Assembly (NCBI RefSeq): GCF_900114605.1
Contig: NZ_FOTP01000002.1
Location: forward strand, 682,001-746,000
Source: Bradyrhizobium sp. NFR13
GTDB lineage: Bacteria > Pseudomonadota > Alphaproteobacteria > Rhizobiales > Xanthobacteraceae
Reading direction: 5' to 3'
Length of the DNA: 64,000 nucleotides
Shown piece after piece: positions 8,587-16,804 of the stretch. Numbering within the stretch: the first letter of the stretch is position 1; each line of letters starts with the position of its first letter. A program made the translations under genes and the position numbers. The notes under the pieces were generated by a model, which did not search any database, was not told where the DNA came from, and was given only the letters and a program-made list of their open reading frames with translations.

Positions 8587-9291
8587 TTATGACGCGACCA
8601 TCGTCTCGCGCAGCGGCCGGCGCAACTGTCCGTTGGCATCGGCAAGGCTCGCGAGATAGTCGGCCGCTTCGGTGATATCGGCGACGATCTCGCGCTCGGC
8701 AGCATCGGCATCGCCTGCCACGATGGCCTTGAGCGCGGCCGTGTGATGATCCCAGCCTTTCAACAGCACGACATATTCGGGGATCACGAAAGACAACACC
8801 GGACCGCAGCGGAGCCACATGTTCTCGATGGTCTCCACGAGGATCGGAATGCCCGACATCGCATAGATCTCGAAGTGAAACTGGCGGTGATAGTCGAGAT
8901 AGCTTTCGAGATTTTTCGCTGAGATCAGCGACTGCATCGTCGCCAGCAGTGACTTCAGACGTTCGAGTCCCGCCGTATTGCGTCGCCGCGCGGCTTCGCG
9001 CGCCGCCTGCCCCTCCAGCGCACAGCGCACCACCGTCAGATCGGCAAGCTCGCGCGCGGTCAGCTGCGGGACGATCGCCGCGTTGCGCGGTCCCTGCTGC
9101 AACACGCCCTGTGCGACCAGCCGGGTGACTGCGTCGCGCACTGGCGTGATCGACGTGCCGAAGCTCTCCGCGAGTGCGCGCAATGTCAGCACCGTCCCCG
9201 GTGCGAAACGGCCGGCCAGCAGCGCGTCCCGGAGCTGCGCATGCGCCAGGTCCCAGAGCGGTTCGCGTTCGATCCGTTTCAGTGCGGTCAT
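8587..9291 (-). CDS. GntR family transcriptional regulator (FCD domain)
   Basis: This 234-residue protein has a GntR winged helix at about residues 10-75 (LRALAESFGTSITPVRDAVTRL). An all-helical FCD ligand domain follows, whose metal/ligand positions include HRQFHFEIY and, further on, WDHHTAALKAIVAGDADAAE. FCD regulators usually sense a carboxylic acid and repress a neighbouring catabolic operon. The gene is divergent from the acid-catabolism operon starting at 9431, and a perfect palindrome lies in the shared gap. It is therefore the likely local repressor. Confidence 0.9.
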   Translation of the reverse strand: MTALKRIEREPLWDLAHAQLRDALLAGRFAPGTVLTLRALAESFGTSITPVRDAVTRLVAQGVLQQGPRNAAIVPQLTARELADLTVVRCALEGQAAREAARRRNTAGLERLKSLLATMQSLISAKNLESYLDYHRQFHFEIYAMSGIPILVETIENMWLRCGPVLSFVIPEYVVLLKGWDHHTAALKAIVAGDADAAEREIVADITEAADYLASLADANGQLRRPLRETMVAS

Positions 9292-9391
9292 TCTGTGCTC
9301 GCTACCTCACCCTGCCGAGTCCCGCAAATTTCGTGTCCCGCAAATTCGTGCCCGGCAGATCGCGGCGCATTGTTCCATTGACCCGTTAAGA

Positions 9392-9409
9392 TGTTTGTTA
9401 TAACAAACA
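9392..9409. promoter_or_regulatory. Perfect 18-bp palindrome, probable GntR operator
   Basis: TGTTTGTTA is followed directly by its exact reverse complement TAACAAACA. It lies 22 bases before the first codon of the catabolic operon and just upstream of its GGGAGGA ribosome site. AT-rich palindromes of this kind (TTGT...ACAA) are typical FCD-type GntR binding sites, and the divergent regulator gene is next door. A bound protein here would block transcription of the operon. Confidence 0.75.
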
Positions 9410-9430
9410 CCAAAAATGGGAGGAAAACAA

Positions 9431-10405
9431 ATGTTCGTTCAACGCGTCAGCTTTGCCGCGCTCGGATTGGTATTGGGATGCTGGTCCCTGCCTGCTCACG
9501 CGCAATCCAGCTTTCCGCAGAAAGACATCACCTTCATCGTGCCGTGGAATGCCGGCGGCTCCAACGACGTGGCCGCGCGTGCGCTGGACCCGATCCTGCG
9601 CGAGCACGGCATCAAGATCGTGATCGAGAACGTCGTCGGCGCCACCGGCGTCATCGGCATGAAGCGCGTCGCGAGTTCCGCGCCGGATGGCTACACCATC
9701 GGCATGGGGACCAGTTCGACGCTGGCGCTGATTGCCCAGAACAAGGCGAACGGACTCACCAACAGCAATTTCACCCACATCGCGCGCGTCTCGACCGATC
9801 CCCTGATGTTGCTCGTGCCTTCCACCGGCGCGATCAAGGCCCTCCCCGACTACATCGCCAACATGAAAGCGAAGCCCGGCAAGGTCACCATCGGCACGCC
9901 CGGCAACTACAATCTCAACCACATCTTCGCATCGATGACGGCACGCGCGGCCAGCGTCGACTATGTCAACGTTCCCTATACCGGCGGCTCGAAAGTCGTT
10001 GCCGATCTGATCGGACAACATGTCGACTCCGGCGTGCTCAAGCCGTCGGAAACTCTCGGCCAGATCCAGGAAAAACTGCTCACGCCGATCGGTATCTTCG
10101 CCAATGAGCGGCTCGAAATGTTCCCCGATGTCCCGACCTTCAAGGAAAAGGGCATCGACGTCTTCCCCTACGGACCCGTCGTGCAGATGGCCTATGTGGT
10201 CGGCCCGGCAAACCTGCCGGACGATGTCCGCACCAAGCTGACCACCGCATTCCGCGCCGCCATCCAGGATCCGCGCTTCAAGGAATTCGCCAAGAAGAAC
10301 GTCTTCCTGGTCGACGACGTGACCGGCGACGCGCTCGCCAGGGAAGTCGACGGCGTCGCCGCCGCGATCGGCAAGGTCGCCGCGCAAACTTTCCCGAAAG
10401 AGTAA
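9431..10405 (+). CDS. Bug family (TctC-like) substrate-binding protein
   Basis: This 324-residue exported receptor has a signal peptide ending at AHAQ and the family block ITFIVPWNAGGSNDVAARAL. The later segment SAPDGYTIGMG and a C-terminal FPDVPTFKEKG are also characteristic. The ATG at 9431 is preceded by GGGAGGA at good spacing; an upstream in-frame start would fall within the ribosome site. It opens the catabolic operon and would capture the substrate acid in the periplasm. No TctA/TctB permease genes are present here, so it must use one encoded elsewhere or act as a sensor-type receptor. Confidence 0.87.
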   Translation: MFVQRVSFAALGLVLGCWSLPAHAQSSFPQKDITFIVPWNAGGSNDVAARALDPILREHGIKIVIENVVGATGVIGMKRVASSAPDGYTIGMGTSSTLALIAQNKANGLTNSNFTHIARVSTDPLMLLVPSTGAIKALPDYIANMKAKPGKVTIGTPGNYNLNHIFASMTARAASVDYVNVPYTGGSKVVADLIGQHVDSGVLKPSETLGQIQEKLLTPIGIFANERLEMFPDVPTFKEKGIDVFPYGPVVQMAYVVGPANLPDDVRTKLTTAFRAAIQDPRFKEFAKKNVFLVDDVTGDALAREVDGVAAAIGKVAAQTFPKE

Positions 10406-10462
10406 ACGCGACCGGCGCCCGCCGGCCGCATCCACCCGATCGATCTCGACGAGGACCTCACA

Positions 10463-11602
10463 TTGAACATCAAGAAGATCACCTGCCATGTCGTCGCCGC
10501 TCCCGTGCAACGTCCGTTCACGTCGTCACGCGGCTGGCTCTACAAGACGCGCGGCACCTGCCTCGTCGAAATCGAAACAAGTGACGGCATCGTCGGCTGG
10601 GGCGAATGCTACGGTCCCTCCGCCGTCGCGAAGGCTTTCATCGATACGCAGCTTGCACCGCGCGTCATCGGCCGCGATCCATTCGATGTCGAGGTGATCT
10701 GGGAAGACCTCTATAACCGGATCAAGGACTACGGCCCCAAGGGCATGTCGATCGCCGCCATCAGCGGCATCGACATCGCCCTGTGGGACATCATCGGCAA
10801 GGCCTGCAACAAGCCGGTGCACAAGCTGATCGGCGGCGCCTTCCGCACCGAAGTCGATTGCTATGCGACCGGCCTCTATTTCACCGACATGGAACGCCTG
10901 GTCGATGAGGCCGTCGAGGAAGCCATCGGCTACAAGAAGGCCGGCTTCAAGGCGATAAAGATGAAGATCGGCCTCGGCTCCATCAAGCGCGACTATGAGC
11001 GCGTCAAGGCCGTGCGCGAAGCCATTGGCTCCGACATCAAGCTGATGGTCGACGCCAATCACTGCCTCACCGTACCCGCAGCGATCAAGCTCGGCCGCAA
11101 GCTCGAAGAACTCGACATCGAATGGTTCGAGGAGCCAATCTCGCCGGAGGATATCGACGGCTATATCGAAGTGACGCGCGCGCTCGACATGGCGGTCGCC
11201 GGCGGCGAGAACGAATTCACCCGCTGGGGCTTTCGCGATGCCATCGTGCGCAAGGCCATGGATATCGTGCAGCCGGACGTCTGCGCCGCCGGTGGCATCA
11301 CCGAATGCAAGAAGATCGCGTCGCTCGCCAGCACCCATGGTGTCGAATGCGTGCCTCATGCCTGGGGCTCGGTGGTCGGCCTCTCCGCCACCATCCATTT
11401 CCTCGCCTCGATCCCGAACCAGCCGCCGAGCCTCTTTCCAATGCCGCCAATGCTCGAATTCGAACAGGAGGAAAACCCGTTCCGCGATCATCTCGCGAAA
11501 ACGCCGATCCAGCAGGTCAATGGCGTCATCGCCGTCCCGACCGGTGCGGGTCTTGGTGTCGAGGTCGACCGCGCGGTGATCGACAAGTATCGCGTCGCCT
11601 GA
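10463..11602 (+). CDS. Mandelate racemase/muconate lactonizing-type enzyme (enolase superfamily), paralogue 1
   Basis: This 379-residue enzyme has an enolase-superfamily capping domain and TIM barrel. The catalytic pattern is that of the mandelate-racemase subgroup: K166-x-K168, metal ligands D197, E223 and E249, and the Asp272/His299 dyad with the same 27-residue spacing as in mandelate racemase. Such enzymes abstract the alpha proton of a carboxylate and either racemise it or dehydrate an acid sugar to a 2-keto-3-deoxy acid. The start is a TTG with a GACGAGGA sequence before it. It follows the receptor by 57 bases. The true substrate is unknown. Confidence 0.88.
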   Translation: MNIKKITCHVVAAPVQRPFTSSRGWLYKTRGTCLVEIETSDGIVGWGECYGPSAVAKAFIDTQLAPRVIGRDPFDVEVIWEDLYNRIKDYGPKGMSIAAISGIDIALWDIIGKACNKPVHKLIGGAFRTEVDCYATGLYFTDMERLVDEAVEEAIGYKKAGFKAIKMKIGLGSIKRDYERVKAVREAIGSDIKLMVDANHCLTVPAAIKLGRKLEELDIEWFEEPISPEDIDGYIEVTRALDMAVAGGENEFTRWGFRDAIVRKAMDIVQPDVCAAGGITECKKIASLASTHGVECVPHAWGSVVGLSATIHFLASIPNQPPSLFPMPPMLEFEQEENPFRDHLAKTPIQQVNGVIAVPTGAGLGVEVDRAVIDKYRVA

Positions 11603-11618
11603 TGACGAGGACGCAATC

Positions 11619-12524
11619 ATGAAGTTCGTCACCTTCGTCGAGTCCGGCCTGACGCGCGCCGGCGTCCTGATCGGCGACGCCACACGTCCGACCGATATCG
11701 TTGTAGATCTAGCCCACCCGGCGATGCGGGCGGGCCTCAACGGCATCGCGCCACAGATCCAGGCGTTTCTGGATGCCGGTCTCGGCAAGGTTGTCAGTAT
11801 CATCACCGCTCATGGTTTGGCCGACGCCGCGCGGCTGACCGCGGATAGAGTGACGCTGCTCGCACCGCTCCCCGCACCACGGCGTATTTTCGGCATCGCG
11901 CATAACTATCGCGATGCCGTGGCCGAACGTGGCATCGCCGCACCTGCGGAGCCCGTGCTGTTCATGAAAGCGCCACGAACGACAATCGCCGCGGGACGCG
12001 CGATCATCCTGCCTGCAGGGATCGGCGGCGTCACCTATGAGGCCGAACTCGCCGCCGTGATTGGCAAGCCCGCGGTGAACGTGTCGAAGGAACAGGCGCT
12101 CGAATATGTCGCGGCCTATGGCTGCTTCAACGACATCAGCGCCAGCGAGATGATCAAGGCCGACGGCCATTTCGACCGCGGCAAGAACATTTCGACGTTC
12201 GGCCCCTTTGGTCCATTCCTCGCGTCATCAGACGAGATCGCCGATCCGCAGGCGCTGCATGTGTCGCTGACGATCGACGGCAAGGTGCTGCAGAGCGGAT
12301 CCACCAAGGACATGATCTTCGGTGTCGCCGACCTCGTGTCCTGGCTGTCGCATCGCGGACCGCTCGAACCCGGCGACGTCATCGCGACCGGCACGCCGGC
12401 CGGCGTCGCAGCCATGCACAAGCCGCCGGCCTGGTTGAAGCCGGGCTCGACGGTGACCGCCAGGGTCGAACATCTCGGTCAGCTCGCCAATCCCATCACC
12501 GAAGGACCGGCTCTCGATGCCTGA
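11619..12524 (+). CDS. Fumarylacetoacetate hydrolase family protein
   Basis: The 301-residue protein has the FAH catalytic domain in its C-terminal two thirds. Visible features are FGIAHNYRDAV, metal ligands E141 and E143 in TYEAELAAVIG, D172 in CFNDISASEM, and GDVIATGTPAGV near the end. Members hydrolyse C-C bonds of diketo acids, hydrate or isomerise keto acids, or act on 2-keto-3-deoxy sugars. In this operon a 2,4-diketo or 2-keto-3-deoxy acid derived from the racemase-type enzyme is a reasonable guess. It starts 16 bases after the previous gene, and its end overlaps the next start by 8 bases. Confidence 0.88.
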   Translation: MKFVTFVESGLTRAGVLIGDATRPTDIVVDLAHPAMRAGLNGIAPQIQAFLDAGLGKVVSIITAHGLADAARLTADRVTLLAPLPAPRRIFGIAHNYRDAVAERGIAAPAEPVLFMKAPRTTIAAGRAIILPAGIGGVTYEAELAAVIGKPAVNVSKEQALEYVAAYGCFNDISASEMIKADGHFDRGKNISTFGPFGPFLASSDEIADPQALHVSLTIDGKVLQSGSTKDMIFGVADLVSWLSHRGPLEPGDVIATGTPAGVAAMHKPPAWLKPGSTVTARVEHLGQLANPITEGPALDA

Positions 12525-13479
12525 TATGCCCACCATTCTGCTGACCAATCCGATGCATGCCGATGGCGAGGCGATCCTGAAGCCACATGCACGACTGATC
12601 ACGGCACCTGACACCAAGCCGGACACGCTGCGCGCCTTCGCCAAGGACGCCGATGGCATCATCGTCCGCGCCAAATTGCCCGACGATATCGTCGATCATG
12701 CGCCGCGCCTGAAGGGCATGGTCCGTCACGGCGTTGGGCTCGACTTCATTCCCGTGGATGCCGCCACCACGCGCGGCGTCGCCGTCGCCAACCTTCCCGG
12801 CAGCAATACGAGTGCCGTCGCGGAATATGCGATATCGGCCCTGCTGCATCTGCGGCGTCCGATCCACCTCATGAACGGGCTGATGCGCGACAAGGGCTGG
12901 GGTGCAGCACGCGCAACCACGGACAGCTTCACCGAACTGAACGGCGCGACGCTCGGCATTCTCGGCGTCGGCACCATCGGCCGCCGCGTGGCACAGATCG
13001 CCAGTCAGGGCTTCCGTATGAAGGTGATCGGCACGTCTCGGCGAAAGGGATCGCTGCCGGCTGACATCGAGGAAGTCTCGCTGGATCAGTTGTTCGCGCG
13101 CAGCGACGCGCTCGTGATCTGCTGTTCGCTGACGGATGAGACGCGCGGTCTCGTCAATGCTGTGCGCATCGCGCAGATGAAGCCGGATGCGGTACTGATC
13201 AACGTGTCGCGCGGCGCCGTCGTCGAGAATGCGCCGCTGATCGCGGCGCTCGAATCCGGCAAGCTCGGCGGCGCAGCGCTGGACGTGTTCGACATCCAGC
13301 CCCTGCCCGCCGATGACGCGCTGTTCGATTGCCCGAACCTGCTGCTGACGCCGCATGCGGCAGCGCTCACCGCCAGCAGCAGCCGCGGCATGGCTGTCGG
13401 CGCCGCCGAAGAAATGCTCCGCATCCTGCGCGGCGAACAACCACTCAATCTCGTCAATCCCGGTCACAAGGCAGCGTGA
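12517..13479 (+). CDS. D-isomer-specific 2-hydroxyacid dehydrogenase family protein
   Basis: This 320-residue protein has a catalytic domain split around a Rossmann fold. The NAD(P) motif is GILGVGTIG near residue 148, and the arginine region is INVSRGAVVE (R232). The histidine is H280 in LLLTPHAAA. The usual catalytic glutamate of the xEPL motif is glutamine here (Q261 in DVFDIQPL), as in formate dehydrogenases and some subfamilies. It probably oxidises or reduces a 2-hydroxy/2-keto acid intermediate. Its start overlaps the FAH gene by 8 bases, and an ATG three codons later is also possible. The next gene begins 7 bases after its stop. Confidence 0.88.
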   Translation: MPDMPTILLTNPMHADGEAILKPHARLITAPDTKPDTLRAFAKDADGIIVRAKLPDDIVDHAPRLKGMVRHGVGLDFIPVDAATTRGVAVANLPGSNTSAVAEYAISALLHLRRPIHLMNGLMRDKGWGAARATTDSFTELNGATLGILGVGTIGRRVAQIASQGFRMKVIGTSRRKGSLPADIEEVSLDQLFARSDALVICCSLTDETRGLVNAVRIAQMKPDAVLINVSRGAVVENAPLIAALESGKLGGAALDVFDIQPLPADDALFDCPNLLLTPHAAALTASSSRGMAVGAAEEMLRILRGEQPLNLVNPGHKAA

Positions 13480-13486
13480 GGCTCCC

Positions 13487-14626
13487 ATGAAGATTACTGC
13501 AATCAAAGCCGTTCCGATTTCCTATCGCGTGCCGCAGGGCCAGAATGTCCGCCTCGGCATCGGCCGCGCCGTCAAGCGCGATGCCGTGCTGGTCAAGGTC
13601 ACGACCGATGAAGGCGTCACCGGCTGGGGCGAAGCCCATCACGGCCGCTGCCCGGGTGCCATCGCCAAGCTGATCGATACGACGATTGCCGAACTCGTCA
13701 TCGGCATGGACGCCATGAATGTCGTCGGCGTGTGGCACCGCGTCTATCAGATGCAGCTCTCGAGCCATGGCATGGGCTATGCCGCAGCAATGGCGCTGAG
13801 CGGTCTCGACCTTGCGCTGTGGGACATCCGCGCCAAGGCTGCCGGCTGGCCGCTCTACAAGTTGCTCGGCGGCGCATCGAAGCCGATCAAGGCCTATGCC
13901 GGCGGCATCTCGCTCGGCTGGCAGGCGCCGGAGTCGCTCGCAGAGGAAGCGCAGGGTTACATCGCGAAAGGCTACCGCGCGGTGAAGCTGCGTGTCGGCG
14001 ACAATCCGCGCGACGACGTGGCGCGTGCAACAGCCGTGCGCAAGGCCGTTGGCGACAGCATCGAGATCCTCGTGGACGCAAATACCGGCTACACCCTCGA
14101 CGACGTCCGCCGCGTGATGCCGGCCTATGACGATCTGCAGATCGGCTGGCTCGAGGAGCCGTTCCCCGCACTCGACTATCGCTCCTATCAGGCCGCCGCC
14201 GCGATGGGCTCGACACCGCTCGCCGCCGGCGAAAACCATTTCACGCGCTTCGAGTTCAACCGTCTGATCGAGGATCGCGCCGTGAGCTTCGTGCAGCCGG
14301 ACCTGTCGAAGACCGGCGGTGTCACCGAGTCCATGCGCATCGCCGGCATGACCCAGGCGTGGAAGCTGTCGTTCAATCCACACACCTCGGCAACCGGCAT
14401 CAACATGGCAGCGACCATCAATGTCCTCGCCGCCGTCGAGGACCCCGGCTATTTCGAAGGCGACGTCGCCAAGCACAATCCGTTCCGCGACGAGGTCGGA
14501 GGCATTCCCTACAAGCTGGATGCCAATGGCTGTGTCGCGCCGTCGGAGATCGCAGGCCTCGGCGTCGAGATCGACGAAGCCTTCATCAACGCTCACCCAC
14601 TGATCGAAGGTCCCTGCTATGTCTGA
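13487..14626 (+). CDS. Mandelate racemase/muconate lactonizing-type enzyme, paralogue 2
   Basis: A 379-residue relative of the enzyme at 10463, the same length but clearly divergent. It keeps metal ligands D197, E223 and E249 and the Asp272/His299 dyad. However, the second base of the K-x-K motif is arginine (K167-L-R169, in AVKLRVGDN). Loss of that lysine usually narrows which face of the carbanion is handled, so it probably does a different step or uses a different stereoisomer. The frame is open further upstream, but the ATG at 13487, just after the dehydrogenase stop, gives the usual N-terminus MKITAIKAVP. Its end overlaps the next gene by 8 bases. Confidence 0.88.
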   Translation: MKITAIKAVPISYRVPQGQNVRLGIGRAVKRDAVLVKVTTDEGVTGWGEAHHGRCPGAIAKLIDTTIAELVIGMDAMNVVGVWHRVYQMQLSSHGMGYAAAMALSGLDLALWDIRAKAAGWPLYKLLGGASKPIKAYAGGISLGWQAPESLAEEAQGYIAKGYRAVKLRVGDNPRDDVARATAVRKAVGDSIEILVDANTGYTLDDVRRVMPAYDDLQIGWLEEPFPALDYRSYQAAAAMGSTPLAAGENHFTRFEFNRLIEDRAVSFVQPDLSKTGGVTESMRIAGMTQAWKLSFNPHTSATGINMAATINVLAAVEDPGYFEGDVAKHNPFRDEVGGIPYKLDANGCVAPSEIAGLGVEIDEAFINAHPLIEGPCYV

Positions 14627-15647
14627 TCCGCGACGGGTTGAAGTTGTACTACGCGCCCAGCGTTTCGTTCACTTCGCCTGCCGCGCGCTCATTCTCCTGC
14701 TGGCCGGCACTGCCTGCGTTTATGCGCAGGCAACCGCGCCCACGGGAGAGACCTATCCCAGCAAGACCATCAAATACATCGTCCCCTATCCGCCCGGCGG
14801 CTTCAACGACACGCTCGGGCGGATCTTCGCGCAGAAACTACAGGACGCCTTCGGCGTTCCTGTTGTGGTCGAGAACCGGCCCGGCGGCGGCACGCTGATC
14901 GGCACCGAAGCGGTCGCCAAGTCCGCACCGGATGGCTATACGCTGCTCGGCGTCGCCTTCCCGTTCGGCTCCAATCCGAGCATCTACAAGAACCTGCCCT
15001 ATGACACGGTGAAGGATTTCACGCCGCTGGTCTTTGCGGGGCAGACACCGAACCTGCTGGTGGTGAAGCCGTCGCTGCCGATCAATTCCGTCAAGGATCT
15101 GATCGACTACGCCAAACAGAATCCCGGCAAGGTGACTTATGGCTCCACCGGCATCGGATCATCCAACCATCTGTCGATGGAACTGTTCAAGAGTCTCGCT
15201 GGCATCGATATCGTGCATGTCCCCTACAAAGGCAGCGCGCCGATGGTGAACGACATGCTCGGCGGCCATATCGATGTCGCCTTCGACAACACACCCAATG
15301 TGCTGCCGCAGGTGAATGGCGGGAAGCTTCGTGCCCTTGGAGTGAGTAGCAAGACGCGATCAACACTCGCCCCCGACGTTCCGACCGTCTCCGATGCCGG
15401 CGTGGCCGGCTACGAGGTCAATGTCTGGTTCGGCGTCGTCGGCCCCGCGGGCATGCCCGACCAGATCGTACGCAAGCTCAATGCCGAGATGAATGCGATC
15501 CTGAAACAGGACGACGTCAAGCGTCGCTTCATCGACCAGGGCGTCGAACCCGTCGGCGGCACGACCGCGCAATTCGCGGATCAGATCAAGACCGAGATCC
15601 AGAAATGGGCCCGGGTCGTAAAAGACGCCGGTATCAAATCGGAATAG
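14619..15647 (+). CDS. Bug family (TctC-like) substrate-binding protein, second in operon
   Basis: This 342-residue exported receptor has a slightly long leader with basic residues, then a hydrophobic signal core (ALILLLAGTACVYAQ). The family motif IKYIVPYPPGGFNDTLGR follows, and APDGYTLLGVAFPFGSNPS further on. It is the last gene of the operon and overlaps the preceding enzyme gene by 8 bases, so it is made together with the enzymes. Two different Bug receptors in one operon suggest two related ligands, or two stereoisomers. The exact start is not certain because the leader is unusually long. Confidence 0.85.
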   Translation: MSDPRRVEVVLRAQRFVHFACRALILLLAGTACVYAQATAPTGETYPSKTIKYIVPYPPGGFNDTLGRIFAQKLQDAFGVPVVVENRPGGGTLIGTEAVAKSAPDGYTLLGVAFPFGSNPSIYKNLPYDTVKDFTPLVFAGQTPNLLVVKPSLPINSVKDLIDYAKQNPGKVTYGSTGIGSSNHLSMELFKSLAGIDIVHVPYKGSAPMVNDMLGGHIDVAFDNTPNVLPQVNGGKLRALGVSSKTRSTLAPDVPTVSDAGVAGYEVNVWFGVVGPAGMPDQIVRKLNAEMNAILKQDDVKRRFIDQGVEPVGGTTAQFADQIKTEIQKWARVVKDAGIKSE

Positions 15648-15693
15648 ACGGCCGCGGTGATCCGTCGCCGACAGTGCCATTGATCGACGTTCA

Positions 15694-15720
15694 AAACGCG
15701 CCGTTTCGGCCGACGCGTTT
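15694..15720 (+). terminator. Possible terminator hairpin after the catabolic operon
   Basis: AAACGCG and CGCGTTT form a 7-bp stem around a 13-base loop that can itself pair (CCG...CGG). It lies about 50 bases after the last operon stop codon. Only three T residues close the stem, so termination strength is doubtful. Confidence 0.4.
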
Positions 15721-15809
15721 GATCATGTTGCCGATCACGCTTTCGTCGATAGCGGCTTGCGCGAGCGCTCTGCCATTAAAACACCGCATGATTTCCGCTA
15801 TAGAACATC

Positions 15810-16427
15810 ATGACAATTTTAAGACAGCAGCGTTTCCAGTGGCGATTGATCGCCCCGCTTCCGGCATTTGCCGCGTTGCTGCTCGCACCTGGCCTCGCCA
15901 TTCACTGGGGCTTTCTGCCGTTCGAATATCGTATCCCCGCATTGCTGCTGGTGTCCGTGCTGTGTATCGCGCTGTGTCTGCTGGCCGGCTTCTCTGTCGC
16001 GGAACTTGGCCTCAGCCGTCCCTCTGACATCAGCCACTGGCTGTTCTGTGCCGCGATCACGGCAGGCATTGCGGCGATCATGGTGGCTCAGACCCGGTTT
16101 CTCACCTTCGACCACAAGCCGCCGGTCTGGCTCAGCTTCGCGCCATTCTATGTTCTGGTCTCCAGCCCCTGCCAGGAAGTCGTGTGCCGGTCTATACCGA
16201 AACTGATGACCGATCGGCTGCAGGTCAGGCCCTGGACCTATGTGATCTATTCCGCGGCGGTGTTCTCGCTGATCCACATCGCCTATGGCGACAATGTGCT
16301 GCTGCTCAACACGTTTCTGGTCGGCATCATCTGGGGTTTCGCCTATCTGCGGATGCGCAATATCTGGCCGGTGATTCTGTCGCATGCCGCCATCGGCACG
16401 CTGGCATTCTCGCTCGGCATCGCCTGA
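15810..16427 (+). CDS. CPBP family intramembrane protease-like protein
   Basis: This 205-residue integral membrane protein has about six hydrophobic segments. The CPBP (Rce1-like) motifs are present in degenerate form: QEVVCR at 122-127 where EExxxR is usual, FSLIHI with H156, and ILSHAAIG with H192. Active family members cleave substrates within the membrane by a glutamate-histidine site. Here the first motif glutamate is glutamine but the second (E123) remains. Catalysis is therefore uncertain. Upstream is the catabolic operon with a 160-base gap, so it is likely a separate unit. Confidence 0.75.
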   Translation: MTILRQQRFQWRLIAPLPAFAALLLAPGLAIHWGFLPFEYRIPALLLVSVLCIALCLLAGFSVAELGLSRPSDISHWLFCAAITAGIAAIMVAQTRFLTFDHKPPVWLSFAPFYVLVSSPCQEVVCRSIPKLMTDRLQVRPWTYVIYSAAVFSLIHIAYGDNVLLLNTFLVGIIWGFAYLRMRNIWPVILSHAAIGTLAFSLGIA

Positions 16428-16429
16428 AT

Positions 16430-16711
16430 CTAGCGGTCGTATCCGCCGCCAAAGCTGCTCTTGATCTGATGCAGCAGCGTCAGCACCCAGCACAGTGCGA
16501 AGGAACCCGCGAGGCCATAGGCGGTGCGACGGTCGATCACCGACAGGCCGGTCCACAGATAGATGCGATAGAGCCAAAGTCCGGCGAGACCGACGCCGAG
16601 CAGACACACCAGCAGCTTGACGAAGCGTGCATTGGCCACGCCCACCGCGGCGAACAATATGGTCAGAGGCACCAGAAACAGCTGGCAGATGGCGATCAGG
16701 CTTTCGTTCAC
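16430..16711 (-). CDS. Small integral membrane protein, unknown function
   Basis: A 93-residue protein with three hydrophobic stretches (LIAICQLFLVPLTILF, FVKLLVCLLGVGLAGLWLY, and TAYGLAGSFALCWVLTLL), ending in a glycine-rich tail. I set the start at the GTG at 16711 because GGAG lies six bases before it. It converges on the CPBP gene with two bases between stops. I do not recognise a family. Confidence 0.6.
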   Translation of the reverse strand: MNESLIAICQLFLVPLTILFAAVGVANARFVKLLVCLLGVGLAGLWLYRIYLWTGLSVIDRRTAYGLAGSFALCWVLTLLHQIKSSFGGGYDR

Positions 16712-16804
16712 AGGCAACTCCAGAGAATCGCAAAAGGCGACTCAGTGCCGGAGCTTAGGCGGCGAATTTGAAACAAATGGTTGCGACTGCCAGTGCGCTT
16801 AGCG

